Assembly (NCBI RefSeq): GCF_003194585.1
Contig: NZ_QHKZ01000001.1
Location: 124,001 to 188,000, forward strand
From: Nocardioides daejeonensis
GTDB taxonomy: Bacteria; Actinomycetota; Actinomycetes; Propionibacteriales; Nocardioidaceae
Direction of reading: 5' to 3'
DNA length: 64,000 bases
Below, piece after piece: positions 55,584 to 63,965 of the stretch. The first letter of the stretch is position 1, and each line of letters opens with the position of its first letter. The notes beneath the pieces are model-generated. The model did not search any database. It saw only the letters and a program-made list of their open reading frames with translations, and had not been told where the DNA came from. A program made the translations under genes and the position numbers.

Positions 55584-58487
55584 TCAGTAGACGCGCACAG
55601 ACCATGAGTAGGGCGTGAGGCGGTTGCCCTTGCGGTCCTTGATCGCAGAACTGAGCTTGACGGTGTAGGTCTTGCCCTTCTTCAGCTTCTTGGCAGGCTT
55701 CAGGGTGGCGGTGACGCCCTTGTACTTGACTTTGGCCTTGAGGGCCTTCTTGCTGCCCTTGACGTAGAGCTTCATGGACTTCTTCGAGACCCCGTTCACG
55801 GGCTCGTTGAAGGTGGCCTTGAAGGAGTTCTTGGCCTTGGCGACACTCCGGGGTGTGACCGAGGCGACCTTCGGTGCGTTTCCGTCGGTGTAGAAGGTGC
55901 GCCATCCAGAGGTGCCGATCGGGTTGCGGCGCGCGTTCCTCGCGGTCACGCGCCACTGCCAGCTGCCGTCGGGAATGACCTTGTCGTTGGCCCACCCGAG
56001 CGCGGGAGTGCTGATCGTCGCCCAGTTACGTGTGCCGGACGTGCTGCGGATCTCCAGCTCATAGCTGCTGGCAGCACCGACGGGCGCCCACGAGAAGCGT
56101 GCCCCGTCGGCTTTCACGTCGACCTTGTCGCTGGGACTCAACAGCTCGGGAGCGGACCCTGTGACTCGGAAGCTACCGGTGCGGCTCCACGGTCCCTTGT
56201 TGCCACTGGCATCCGCGCGGCGGACTCTCCAGACGTAGGGCACATTGCTCGCCGGCAGTTGGCGGTCCCAGGTGAAGGCGCTCTGCGTTGCCTTTGCAGA
56301 GACGACCCGATTGACGCTGGAGAACGCCGTGTCGTTCTCCTTGTAGATCTCGATGTCGTAGCTGCCCGCGAACGCCTGGGCCTCCCAGCGGAAGGCGTCC
56401 AGGCCGCTGATCGACTCGCCGTCACCCGGGGAGGTCAGCTGCACGGCGGCGGTCGACTTCTGGAACGTCTGCACGGGCGACCAGGTCAGCGCGTTGTTGT
56501 CCGCATCGATCGCCTGCACACGCCAGTAGAGGTTCCCCTCCGGGTAGAGCTTGTCCGGTGCCGTGTAGGTGGTCTGGTCGACGGTGGCATTGGTCAGGGG
56601 ACTGGTGAAGCTGGGGTTGTCGGCAACCTGGATGCGGTACTGCTTCGCCGCCTGGTTGCTCTTCGCGCCGCGCCAGGCCGTGGTCTGGTTGGTGGCGAGA
56701 TAGTCCGCCCAGTTGAACGTGACCTCGCTGGCGCCGGTCACCACAGTCGAATCCACCTGGACGGACGGAGAGACCTTGCGGAACTGACCGGTGGCCATGC
56801 CAGGGATCGATATCGGGCTCGGTCCGCACTTGACGACGGTTCGGGAGGTCCGTGCACATGCGCGCACCATCCAGTAGTACGAGCCGCCGGCCTCGCTGTC
56901 GGGGAAGGCGGACTTCTCGCTGGCCATCGTCGGTGCCCAGATGGTGTTGCTGGTGGATGCGATCTTGGCTACCGGCTCAAGGAGTTGGGTGAACTCGCTG
57001 TCCTCGGCAAGGTAGATGCGGTACTCGTTGGCACCGGGGACAGCATCCCACCTGAAGACCGGGGTCGATGGGACGTCTCCACAGATGCTCGGGCTGCGGT
57101 CGGTGCACTGCTGGCCGGCGGCGAAGCCGGTGCCGGTCAGTGCGATCGACTGCCCCGTGACGGGCGAGGTCGGTGCCGCGTCCGGGACCACCACGCCCGG
57201 GTCTGCCCAGGTGAAGGAGCGCGTCTCGGAGTAGATCCCTTCGACGCCCGGCGTCTTGAACGGCAGGTCGAGGGCGCGGACGCGCCAGTAGTAGGTGGTG
57301 CCGGGTTCCTTCGGGTAGCACTCCTCGTGCGGGATCCGGATGACACCGGTGCCCCTCGCCTCGTCCGTGGCATAGGCGAACGGGGTATAGGTCGTGCCTG
57401 CCGTCTGGCAGAGCTTGGAGGTCGAGAAGTTGGCATCGGTGCTGAACTGGATCTGGTACTGCGTCGCATGCGGAACCGGGGTCCACTCATAGAAGAGCCC
57501 GCTGGAGGTGCTGGCTCCGTTGCTCGGATGCACCAAGGTCGGCGCGTCGGGCCACGAGCGACGGAACGTCTGGGCCTCGAGCGGCCACTCCGGAGCCTGT
57601 CCGTTCAGGTCGACCGGACGCACCTGCCAGAAGTACTGGTTGTTGTCATAGGTCACCGCTGGTGAGTAGCGGGTGCCCAGGACCTTCGTCTGGGTGTCGA
57701 TGATGGTGTTGAAGTCCTGGTCGAGTGCAACCCGTACCTGGTACCACTTGGCTCCAGGGACCGGTTCCCAGTCCATGACAACGTCCTGCACGTCGGCTCC
57801 GGTGTCGACCGGTGTCGGAGTCGGGAGGGGAGTGACCTTGAAGCTCGCGGCCTCGGAGAAGGCGGACTCAATGCCGCTGGCCTTGATGGCCTTGACCCGC
57901 CAGAAGTAGGGCGTCTGGGTTGCGGTCAGGGCCTTCGGATAGAGCAGCGTCGTGGTCTCGGTCTTGAATGAGTCCACGCCCACGAAGTCGTCCTCACGAT
58001 CGACCTCCACGACGTAGGAGGTTGCTCCGGCCACGGGGGTCCACGAGAGAAGCGGCGGGTTGTCCGGTTGCTCAAGCGTCTCGCCACTGGCGGGGCTCAC
58101 AGGGCTCGGTGGGGCGAAGTCGGCGATGAAGAAGGACGTCTCGCTCCAAGGGCCCGCCGTGCCTGCCTTGTCGAAGGCCCGCACGCGGACATTCTGCTCT
58201 CCAGCACGTAGGAGCTTCGTGGGCACGGCGCTTGTGTTGACCGTCGTCAGGGAGAGCTCAGGGGAGCCGAAACCCGGGTCGTCGTCGATGTGGACCTCGA
58301 ACTTGGCGGCTCCGGTCGGTCGCGTCCATGAGATCACCGGCGTGTTCTCCTGCACCTCGCCGGTAGGGGAGAGCCCACCAGGTGCTCCCGGGGCCGCATG
58401 CGCGGGCAAAGAGGTGAGTGCTCCCACCCCGAGGACTGCTGCACTCAACGCAGCAGAGACACGAAGGCGTGACAGACACGTGGACAT
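55584..58487 (-). CDS. large secreted protein with fibronectin-like repeats
   Basis: 967 residues. The signal peptide ends near LPAHAAPG (about 32). About eight repeats follow, each with a W(T/E)PVPGAxxYxVxV strand and a YxWRVRAxD strand, the pattern of fibronectin type III-like domains. The C-terminal 90 residues form an SbsA/Big_5-like Ig domain (FNEPVNG, then a lysine-rich hinge, ending YSWSVRVY). No catalytic motif or anchor is visible, so it is probably released or wall-bound. The ATG has GGGGGAG just upstream. Function unknown; adhesion or surface binding is plausible. Confidence 0.82.
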   Translation of the reverse strand: MSTCLSRLRVSAALSAAVLGVGALTSLPAHAAPGAPGGLSPTGEVQENTPVISWTRPTGAAKFEVHIDDDPGFGSPELSLTTVNTSAVPTKLLRAGEQNVRVRAFDKAGTAGPWSETSFFIADFAPPSPVSPASGETLEQPDNPPLLSWTPVAGATSYVVEVDREDDFVGVDSFKTETTTLLYPKALTATQTPYFWRVKAIKASGIESAFSEAASFKVTPLPTPTPVDTGADVQDVVMDWEPVPGAKWYQVRVALDQDFNTIIDTQTKVLGTRYSPAVTYDNNQYFWQVRPVDLNGQAPEWPLEAQTFRRSWPDAPTLVHPSNGASTSSGLFYEWTPVPHATQYQIQFSTDANFSTSKLCQTAGTTYTPFAYATDEARGTGVIRIPHEECYPKEPGTTYYWRVRALDLPFKTPGVEGIYSETRSFTWADPGVVVPDAAPTSPVTGQSIALTGTGFAAGQQCTDRSPSICGDVPSTPVFRWDAVPGANEYRIYLAEDSEFTQLLEPVAKIASTSNTIWAPTMASEKSAFPDSEAGGSYYWMVRACARTSRTVVKCGPSPISIPGMATGQFRKVSPSVQVDSTVVTGASEVTFNWADYLATNQTTAWRGAKSNQAAKQYRIQVADNPSFTSPLTNATVDQTTYTAPDKLYPEGNLYWRVQAIDADNNALTWSPVQTFQKSTAAVQLTSPGDGESISGLDAFRWEAQAFAGSYDIEIYKENDTAFSSVNRVVSAKATQSAFTWDRQLPASNVPYVWRVRRADASGNKGPWSRTGSFRVTGSAPELLSPSDKVDVKADGARFSWAPVGAASSYELEIRSTSGTRNWATISTPALGWANDKVIPDGSWQWRVTARNARRNPIGTSGWRTFYTDGNAPKVASVTPRSVAKAKNSFKATFNEPVNGVSKKSMKLYVKGSKKALKAKVKYKGVTATLKPAKKLKKGKTYTVKLSSAIKDRKGNRLTPYSWSVRVY

Positions 58488-58563
58488 GACTCCCCCTAGA
58501 ACCGCCGGACGTGCGGTCACAGTAGGTCACGCGGAGGTCGTTCATCGTGGGCTCTGGAGGGGG

Positions 58564-58581
58564 ATGGCCCGATCGGGCCAT
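58564..58581. promoter_or_regulatory. 18-bp perfect palindrome between lrp-like and repeat-protein genes
   Basis: ATGGCCCGATCGGGCCAT lies 50 bp past the Lrp-like stop and 77 bp upstream of the repeat-protein start. It could be a short terminator hairpin (7-bp stem, GATC loop) or an operator. Confidence 0.45.
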
Positions 58582-58631
58582 GCGGAGATGTCCAGGTGGT
58601 GCGAATTCGCCGCCTGGTTCAGTCGAGTGGT

Positions 58632-58910
58632 TTAGTCGAGCCCGAGTGAGAACGCCGCCTCGAGGTCGTGACGCGAGAAGGTGCGGAAGGCGATGTGGGT
58701 CTCGGTAGAGGTGACGCCTTCGATCTTGTTGAGGCGGTCGGCGATCACGCCGGCCACGTCGTCGATGTGACTCACGCGCACCAGGACGATCAGGTCTATC
58801 TGGCCCGTGACGGAGTAGACCTCGCTGACGCCTTCGAGAGCGGCGATCTGCTCGGCCACCTCGGGGATCCGGTGGACGTCGGCGTTGACGAAGGCGATGG
58901 CGGTGATCAC
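58632..58910 (-). CDS. stand-alone Lrp/AsnC effector-binding (RAM) domain
   Basis: 92 residues, MITAIAFVNADVHRIPEVAE through THIAFRTFSRHDLE, the complete alpha-beta RAM domain without the usual DNA-binding helix-turn-helix. Such SraM-type proteins bind amino acids or pair with full-length Lrp regulators. Its position by trpD and its Lrp nature suggest an amino-acid signal, but that is inference. The GTG is leaderless, with TAAGGT ending 6 nt upstream. Confidence 0.88.
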   Translation of the reverse strand: MITAIAFVNADVHRIPEVAEQIAALEGVSEVYSVTGQIDLIVLVRVSHIDDVAGVIADRLNKIEGVTSTETHIAFRTFSRHDLEAAFSLGLD

Positions 58911-58916
58911 GGCCTC

Positions 58917-58922
58917 ACCTTA
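58917..58922 (-). promoter_or_regulatory. -10 element (TAAGGT) for leaderless Lrp-like gene, overlapping a stop codon
   Basis: Minus-strand TAAGGT contains the TAA stop of the upstream nuclease gene, so the promoter lies at the end of that coding sequence. Confidence 0.5.
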
Positions 58923-60674
58923 CTGCCGGGATTCGTCGAAGGGGACGAGCGTGCGGCGGGACGCCTGCGCCGCGTCGTACAGGGCAAGGTGCCGTCCGGC
59001 GCCACCCATCGGGCAGGTCCACTCGCCTTCCACGTCGACCAGCCGGATCCCACCCGACTCCAGCCAGCGCAGAATCGACTCGGTCTCCTCCGCTGAGGCG
59101 GCGGGCACCGGCCCGGGGCCGGCGAAGACCGTCTCGGCCTCGGCCCTCAGCTGCTCGACCCAGCAGTGCGCATCGACGCCAGGGGGAATCACTCCCGCGG
59201 CCGCCAGGCGGCCGTGCCGGACCACATGCACCGCCCAGCGCCCATCCTCCTCCCGGCGGGCTGCGATCAACTCCGGGCAACGGGCAAGGGTGCTCAGACG
59301 TTGGGTGCGGGAGGCAGCGCGCAGGAAGCTGGCCAGCCGATCACGATGCACGCTCGCCTCCTCGAACCGCTCTTCGGCGACATAGCGCTCCATGCGCTGG
59401 TGGATTGCTTCAACCACCTGATCGGGGTTGTGGAGCAGCGCATGCCGCAGTTGGCCGACCACTGCTGCGTAGCCCTCCTGATCCACTGAGCCATCGCACG
59501 GTGACAGGCACCGGCCCATCTCGCCGAGCGCGCAGGCGGCGCGCTCGGGGGAGAGGCCGAAGCGGTCGGTGCATTGGCGCACCGGGAAGGCATCGTGGAG
59601 GGCAGCCAAGCATCGTTCGGCGGTGCGTTTGCTGGCGAAGGGCCCGAGATAGTCGGCACCGTCGTCGAGCACCTTGCGCACCAGTGAGAGCCGCGGCCAG
59701 GGTTCTCGGGTCAGTTTGACGAAGTGGGTCTTCTCCGGGAAACGGGAGCGCTTGTTGTAGCGCGGCTTGTGCTGCGCGATGAGTCGAAGCTCGCGCACAC
59801 GTGCCTCGAGCGGCGTCGCACACTCGACGGCGTCCACCCGTGCCGCAAGGCGGACCATCTCGCTCATCCGCGTCCGCGTCTCCGACGCCGTGAAGTAGGA
59901 GCGCACACGGCTGCGAACGTCGCGGGAGGTGCCGATGTAGAGGACCTGGGCACGGTCGTCGCGGAAGAGATAGACGCCGGGGGCGTGGGGGAGCGGCTCG
60001 GCGAGGTGTCGCTTGCGGCGCTGGGCGGGGTCGACCCGCGCCGAGTAGGTCTGCAGCTCCTCGAGGGTCTGCACTCCTTGGCCTCCTAGGCGCTCCATCA
60101 GACCGTGCAGTACGTCGACGGTGGCGCGGGCGTCGGAGAGGGCACGGTGGTTGGGCGTCGTGGCAGACCGGAAAAGTGACGCGAGCGAGGAGAGCTTGCA
60201 GTTGGGCGCCTCGTCGCGGCTGATCACGCGACGGGCGAGCTTGACGGTGTCAAGCACCTCGAAGGCCGGCCATGGATGGCCGAGTTCGTCGGCGAAGTGC
60301 TGGAGGAAACCGACATCGAACGGCGCATTGTGGGCGACCAGCACGGTGCCGCGGGCGAACTCCAAGAATGCGGGCAGGGCCGAGTCGATCGGCGGCGACG
60401 AGGCGACCATCGAGTTCGTAATGCCGGTGAGCACGGCGATGAACGCGGGGATCTCGGTGTGGGGATTGACCAGGGTCTGGAACTCGCCGAGGACCTCGCC
60501 GCCGCGCACCTTGACCGCGCCGATCTCGGTGATCCGCGACCCTGCCTGCGCCGAGCCGCCGGTGGTCTCCAGGTCGACGACGGTGAAGGTGATGTCGTGC
60601 AGGGGGCGACCGAGTTCGTCGAAGGTCCGTTGCGTCTCCCAGCGGGGACGCGCACCCTGCCTGGTGCTGCTCAT
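58920..60674 (-). CDS. DnaQ-type exonuclease fused to UvrC-like GIY-YIG domain
   Basis: 584 residues. The N-terminal DEDDh exonuclease has TVVDLETTG (Asp34, Glu36), HNAPFD with Asp120, and HRALSDA (His176, Asp181). The middle GIY-YIG endonuclease begins GVYLFRDDRAQVLYIGTSRD at about 233, followed by the UvrC cysteine-rich and UVR-like segments. It lacks the C-terminal RNase H and helix-hairpin-helix parts of UvrC. The same fusion is Rv2191 in mycobacteria. A DNA repair role is likely. The start is fixed by TACGGT, 7 nt upstream (leaderless). Confidence 0.92.
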   Translation of the reverse strand: MSSTRQGARPRWETQRTFDELGRPLHDITFTVVDLETTGGSAQAGSRITEIGAVKVRGGEVLGEFQTLVNPHTEIPAFIAVLTGITNSMVASSPPIDSALPAFLEFARGTVLVAHNAPFDVGFLQHFADELGHPWPAFEVLDTVKLARRVISRDEAPNCKLSSLASLFRSATTPNHRALSDARATVDVLHGLMERLGGQGVQTLEELQTYSARVDPAQRRKRHLAEPLPHAPGVYLFRDDRAQVLYIGTSRDVRSRVRSYFTASETRTRMSEMVRLAARVDAVECATPLEARVRELRLIAQHKPRYNKRSRFPEKTHFVKLTREPWPRLSLVRKVLDDGADYLGPFASKRTAERCLAALHDAFPVRQCTDRFGLSPERAACALGEMGRCLSPCDGSVDQEGYAAVVGQLRHALLHNPDQVVEAIHQRMERYVAEERFEEASVHRDRLASFLRAASRTQRLSTLARCPELIAARREEDGRWAVHVVRHGRLAAAGVIPPGVDAHCWVEQLRAEAETVFAGPGPVPAASAEETESILRWLESGGIRLVDVEGEWTCPMGGAGRHLALYDAAQASRRTLVPFDESRQ

Positions 60675-60681
60675 GTCGGGG

Positions 60682-60687
60682 ACCGTA
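60682..60687 (-). promoter_or_regulatory. -10 element (TACGGT) for leaderless nuclease gene
   Basis: Minus-strand TACGGT has a 7-nt spacer to the ATG and no ribosome site. Confidence 0.5.
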
Positions 60688-60724
60688 GTCAGAGCCTCCG
60701 ACACAACTCGTCCGCCACGCGGAA

Positions 60725-60730
60725 TAGGCT
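60725..60730 (+). promoter_or_regulatory. -10 element (TAGGCT) for the zinc-ribbon gene
   Basis: TAGGCT lies 34 nt before the GTG, with GAGGAG between. It is divergent from the nuclease promoter. Confidence 0.4.
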
Positions 60731-60764
60731 GCACCTGACGACCGTTCGACCATGAGGAGTTCCC

Positions 60765-61019
60765 GTGACTGCATCCCTTCCCGACGCGACGAAGCGCTGG
60801 CGGTGCGCAGGCTGCGGCAACTTGACCCGGTTCGACGTCACCCGGACTCGTCGGACCACGGAGTTCTGGCACTTCGACCTGTCGGGCGAGCCGCAGGTCG
60901 AGAGCACCGAGCTGCTGGCCGAGACGGTCGAGACGGTGACCTGCCGGTGGTGCACCCGGACGGACGCCATTGAGCTGGTCGACCGCAACGCGGTCGAGGC
61001 CGACGCGGCCGGCAACTGA
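60765..61019 (+). CDS. small zinc-ribbon-like protein
   Basis: 84 residues with two CxxC pairs: RCAGCGNL near the start and TCRWCTRTD near residue 63. The spacing fits a zinc ribbon. The middle is a beta-rich, charged segment (RTTEFWHFDLSG). No family is recognised. Unlike its leaderless neighbours it has a clear ribosome site. The next gene starts 53 bp on. Confidence 0.72.
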   Translation: MTASLPDATKRWRCAGCGNLTRFDVTRTRRTTEFWHFDLSGEPQVESTELLAETVETVTCRWCTRTDAIELVDRNAVEADAAGN

Positions 61020-61071
61020 GCAGCAGAGCGAACCGGGACGGAGCACTACCAACGACGCTGAGAGGGGGAGC

Positions 61072-62358
61072 ATGGAGACCGAGCAGTCGACACCGGCTCT
61101 CCCTGGGCAGGTGCGCGCCCGAGTCATCGCCTGGGCCGCGGAAGCGCTGCCCCTGATTGCCGAGCCGCCAGCCGCCTTGAAGCGCGTTGCGAGCTTCGCC
61201 CCTCAGCGCCGAGCCAAGCTCGGCGGCAACACGATCGCCGCTGCGCTCGAGGCCGACGACGACTTCCGCCAGCACCTGGCGACCCAGGTGCTGGCCACTC
61301 ACGGCGAGTTGGCAGAGGCGGTGGTCGCCGGATCGCCGCCCGCGGCGGCAGACCCCGTGGACGTCGCTGCACTGGCCTGGTTGGGCCGTCCCGAGGGATG
61401 GGTGCCGATCTACGAGGACGCCGTACGACGAGTGGCGGAGGCCGCGGCACCCCGCGACGACGGTGCGATCGAGCGTCTTCGGGAGCGTCTGGAGGCCAGC
61501 GAGCAGCAGGCCCGGGAGCAGCGTGCGCGCAGTCGGGAGCGGATCGACGAGTTGAAGTCGGAGAACAGCAGCCTGCGCCGCAAGCTGGGTGAAGCGCGTG
61601 CCGCCCAGCGAGCGGTCGCCGCGGATGCGAGCCAGGCCGGTGAAGAGGCGGAGCAGCGGGTGACCGCGGCTGAGGCGACGGCCCTGGCGGCCGAGGCGGA
61701 GGTACGCCGCCTACGCGGGCAGGTCGAGGAGTTGCAGCAGCAGGTGACGGCGCAACGCCGAGATGCCCGCTCCGAGCGTGATCAGGTCACGTTGCGAGCC
61801 CGGCTCCTGCTGGACACCTTGCTGGACGCGAGCCAGGGCTTGCGCCGCGAGTTGGCGTTGCCGCCGGTGACCGGAGCGCCGGCGGAGGAGTTGGAGGCCC
61901 GGATCGCCGCGGCGCGCGGACCGACGGCCCACGAGCACCGACCCTCGGAACCGATGCTCTTGGAGAACTACCTGGCTATGCCGCGCGTTCGCCTGCTGGT
62001 GGATGGCTACAACGTGAGCAAGGAGGGATGGCCGGGCTCCTCGCTGGAGGCCCAGCGGATCCGCCTGCTCAACGGGATGGCGGCGCTGATCGCTCGGACG
62101 GGTGCGGAGACGACGGTCGTCTTCGACGCGGCGGAGACCACCAACCGACCGCTGGTGAACCCGCCTCGCGGCGTGAAGGTGCTCTTCAGCCCGACGGGAG
62201 TGATCGCCGACGACGTGATCCGCGACCTGGTCGCAGCCGAACCCGAGGGCCGGCCCGTCGTCGTCGTCACCTCCGACCAGGCAGTGGCGCGGGACGTACG
62301 CCGGGCGGGTGCCCGGGTGGTGGGCGCCGGGTCGCTGCTGGGGCTGCTGACGCGCTGA
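61072..62358 (+). CDS. NYN-domain (YacP/PIN-like) RNA-binding protein
   Basis: 428 residues. The N-terminal part is helical with long coiled coils (about 140-270, RERLEASEQQAREQRARS and VEELQQQV). The C-terminal 125 residues form a NYN domain with LLVDGYNVSK (about 307-316), VFDAAET and VVTSDQAV, carrying the acidic residues of PIN-like nucleases. Related proteins process RNA in some bacteria. The ATG follows GGGGGAG. Confidence 0.86.
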   Translation: METEQSTPALPGQVRARVIAWAAEALPLIAEPPAALKRVASFAPQRRAKLGGNTIAAALEADDDFRQHLATQVLATHGELAEAVVAGSPPAAADPVDVAALAWLGRPEGWVPIYEDAVRRVAEAAAPRDDGAIERLRERLEASEQQAREQRARSRERIDELKSENSSLRRKLGEARAAQRAVAADASQAGEEAEQRVTAAEATALAAEAEVRRLRGQVEELQQQVTAQRRDARSERDQVTLRARLLLDTLLDASQGLRRELALPPVTGAPAEELEARIAAARGPTAHEHRPSEPMLLENYLAMPRVRLLVDGYNVSKEGWPGSSLEAQRIRLLNGMAALIARTGAETTVVFDAAETTNRPLVNPPRGVKVLFSPTGVIADDVIRDLVAAEPEGRPVVVVTSDQAVARDVRRAGARVVGAGSLLGLLTR

Positions 62359-62437
62359 GGGGCAAGTGTCGGAGGGTGGTGTCACGCTCCCGTCGTGCCG
62401 GGAACTTCCCCTCCTGGCCCGAGAGAGGAGGTCCTCC

Positions 62438-62704
62438 GTGACCCAGCAACACCACCAGCAACACCAGCACCGCCCCTATCTTCCGTTGATCCAGGATGAC
62501 GCTACCCGCGTCGACTGCGACACCTGCGTGGTGCGCGGACCCGCCTGCCACGACTGCGTGGTGAGCGTGCTGCTCGGTCCGCCGCCCGAACTCTCCTTCG
62601 ACGAGGAGGAGCGCCGCGCGCTCGAGGTGCTGGCGGCTGGCGGCCTGGTCCCCCCGCTGCGCTTGGTCACGCCGGTGACCGAGCCCGTCGTGGACTCCGC
62701 CTGA
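62438..62704 (+). CDS. small Cys-rich protein (CxxC-x6-CxxC)
   Basis: 88 residues. The core DCDTCVVRGPACHDCVVSVL holds two CxxC pairs separated by six residues, preceded by a His/Gln-rich lead (QQHHQQHQH). A metal-binding or redox role is likely. Similar small proteins are common in actinobacteria near NlpC/P60 genes, but I know no function. GTG start with GAGAGGAGG upstream. Confidence 0.75.
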   Translation: MTQQHHQQHQHRPYLPLIQDDATRVDCDTCVVRGPACHDCVVSVLLGPPPELSFDEEERRALEVLAAGGLVPPLRLVTPVTEPVVDSA

Positions 62705-62969
62705 TCACGCACTGCTGAGGCACGTGTGTCTTGTGTGACCTGTGAGACGCAAGTGACGCAAGGAATCCCGATCAATGACCGGGATGCGTTTGGTGGCACC
62801 GAGGTGAGCGACTAACCTGATGCCGACTTGGTTGCCCGTACCAGTTGGTCAGACCGGACCGGCTCGGGCGCCGCGCCGGTTCCGGTAGCGGGAGTGGGGG
62901 TGCTCCCGCCAGGCATATGCGTGATCATGCCGCGGGGATCGACGTCGAGAAAGAGGAGAACGTCAGCTC
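62705..62969 (+). promoter_or_regulatory. promoter and structured leader of the NlpC/P60 gene
   Basis: TAACCT at 62813-62818 is a candidate -10, giving a leader of about 145 nt. It contains an 11-bp bulged hairpin (62853-62886), a 7-bp hairpin (62888-62909) and a 5-bp hairpin (62912-62931), one after another, then a GAGGAG ribosome site. A 6-bp hairpin (62765-62785) lies upstream. The pattern suggests regulatory RNA. It lacks the conserved blocks of the c-di-AMP riboswitch. Confidence 0.45.
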
Positions 62970-63965
62970 GTGCCTTCTGCACGGTTGCGGCTCATCGCAG
63001 GGCTCGCTAGCGCTACCACTGTCATCGGGACCATCCTCATCGCGGGAGTCCCCAGCAACGCTGAACCTGACATCGATGATGTCCAGGCGAAGGTCGACCG
63101 TCTCTTCCACGAGGCGGAGCAAGCCACCGAGCGTCACCATGACGCGCAGCTTCGGCTGACCGACCTGCAGGCGGACCTCAAGGATCTGCGGACCGACGAG
63201 AGGGCCCAAGCCGTCAAGGTCGCCGACCTGCAGGCCGAGGTGGACCAGTCTCTGGCTGCGCAGTACGAGGGGCAGTCTCTCTCGGCCACCGGTCGGCTGG
63301 TGCTCTCCGACGACCCCGCGGCCTTCCTCAGCGAGCTGACCGCGCTCTCTGCCTACAACGACTTCCAGTCCCGCACGGTCGACGAGCTGGAGCGCGAGCA
63401 GCAGACCTTGGAGCTGCGCCGTGAGGCGACGGAGGAGCGGGCAGAAGAGCTCGCCGACGTCGAGGAGACCCTCGCCGACGAGAAGGCGACCGCGGACAAG
63501 AAGCTTGCCGAGGCGAAGGACCTGCTCTCGGACCTCAAGGCCGAGGAGGCCGCCCGGGTCGCTGAGGCTTCCCGGTCGGGCAACTCCACCCGGATGCCGA
63601 CCGACGTCAAGGCGACAGGCAGCGCGGCCGCCGTCGTGAAGTTCGCGCTCTCCCAGCTCGGCGACTCCTATGTCTACGGCGCTGCTGGTCCCAGCGCCTG
63701 GGACTGCTCGGGTCTCACCATGATGGCCTGGGCGCAGGCCGGCGTCGGCCTGCCGCACAGCTCGCGGGCGCAGCAGGGCTACGGCACTCCGGTGTCGTCT
63801 GACAACCTTCAGCCAGGTGACCTGGTCTTCTACTACAGCCCGGTCAGCCATGTCGGCATCTACATCGGCGGCGGCCGGATCGTGCACGCTGCGAACCCGA
63901 GCACCGGTGTGGTCATCTCCGGGGTCTTCTCGATGCCCTACTCGGGCGCCGTACGCCCGGGCTGA
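62970..63965 (+). CDS. secreted NlpC/P60 peptidoglycan endopeptidase
   Basis: 331 residues. A signal peptide ends near PSNAEPD (about 31). A long coiled coil (about 35-200) follows, then the NlpC/P60 domain with Cys246 in WDCSGL, His294 in HVGIYIGG and His306 in RIVHA as the catalytic triad. It cleaves stem peptides in the cell wall. The arrangement matches RipA-like Rv2190c of mycobacteria, which has the same neighbours. The GTG has AAAGAGGAGAA upstream. The window ends 35 bp later. Confidence 0.93.
   Translation: MPSARLRLIAGLASATTVIGTILIAGVPSNAEPDIDDVQAKVDRLFHEAEQATERHHDAQLRLTDLQADLKDLRTDERAQAVKVADLQAEVDQSLAAQYEGQSLSATGRLVLSDDPAAFLSELTALSAYNDFQSRTVDELEREQQTLELRREATEERAEELADVEETLADEKATADKKLAEAKDLLSDLKAEEAARVAEASRSGNSTRMPTDVKATGSAAAVVKFALSQLGDSYVYGAAGPSAWDCSGLTMMAWAQAGVGLPHSSRAQQGYGTPVSSDNLQPGDLVFYYSPVSHVGIYIGGGRIVHAANPSTGVVISGVFSMPYSGAVRPG

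Noticed and set aside
62705..62969. c-di-AMP (ydaO) riboswitch upstream of NlpC/P60
   Set aside because: Context is right, but I cannot find the conserved GGGUGAAUC-like and CAGCUAACC-like blocks. Only a short GTCAGCT at the ribosome site resembles it.
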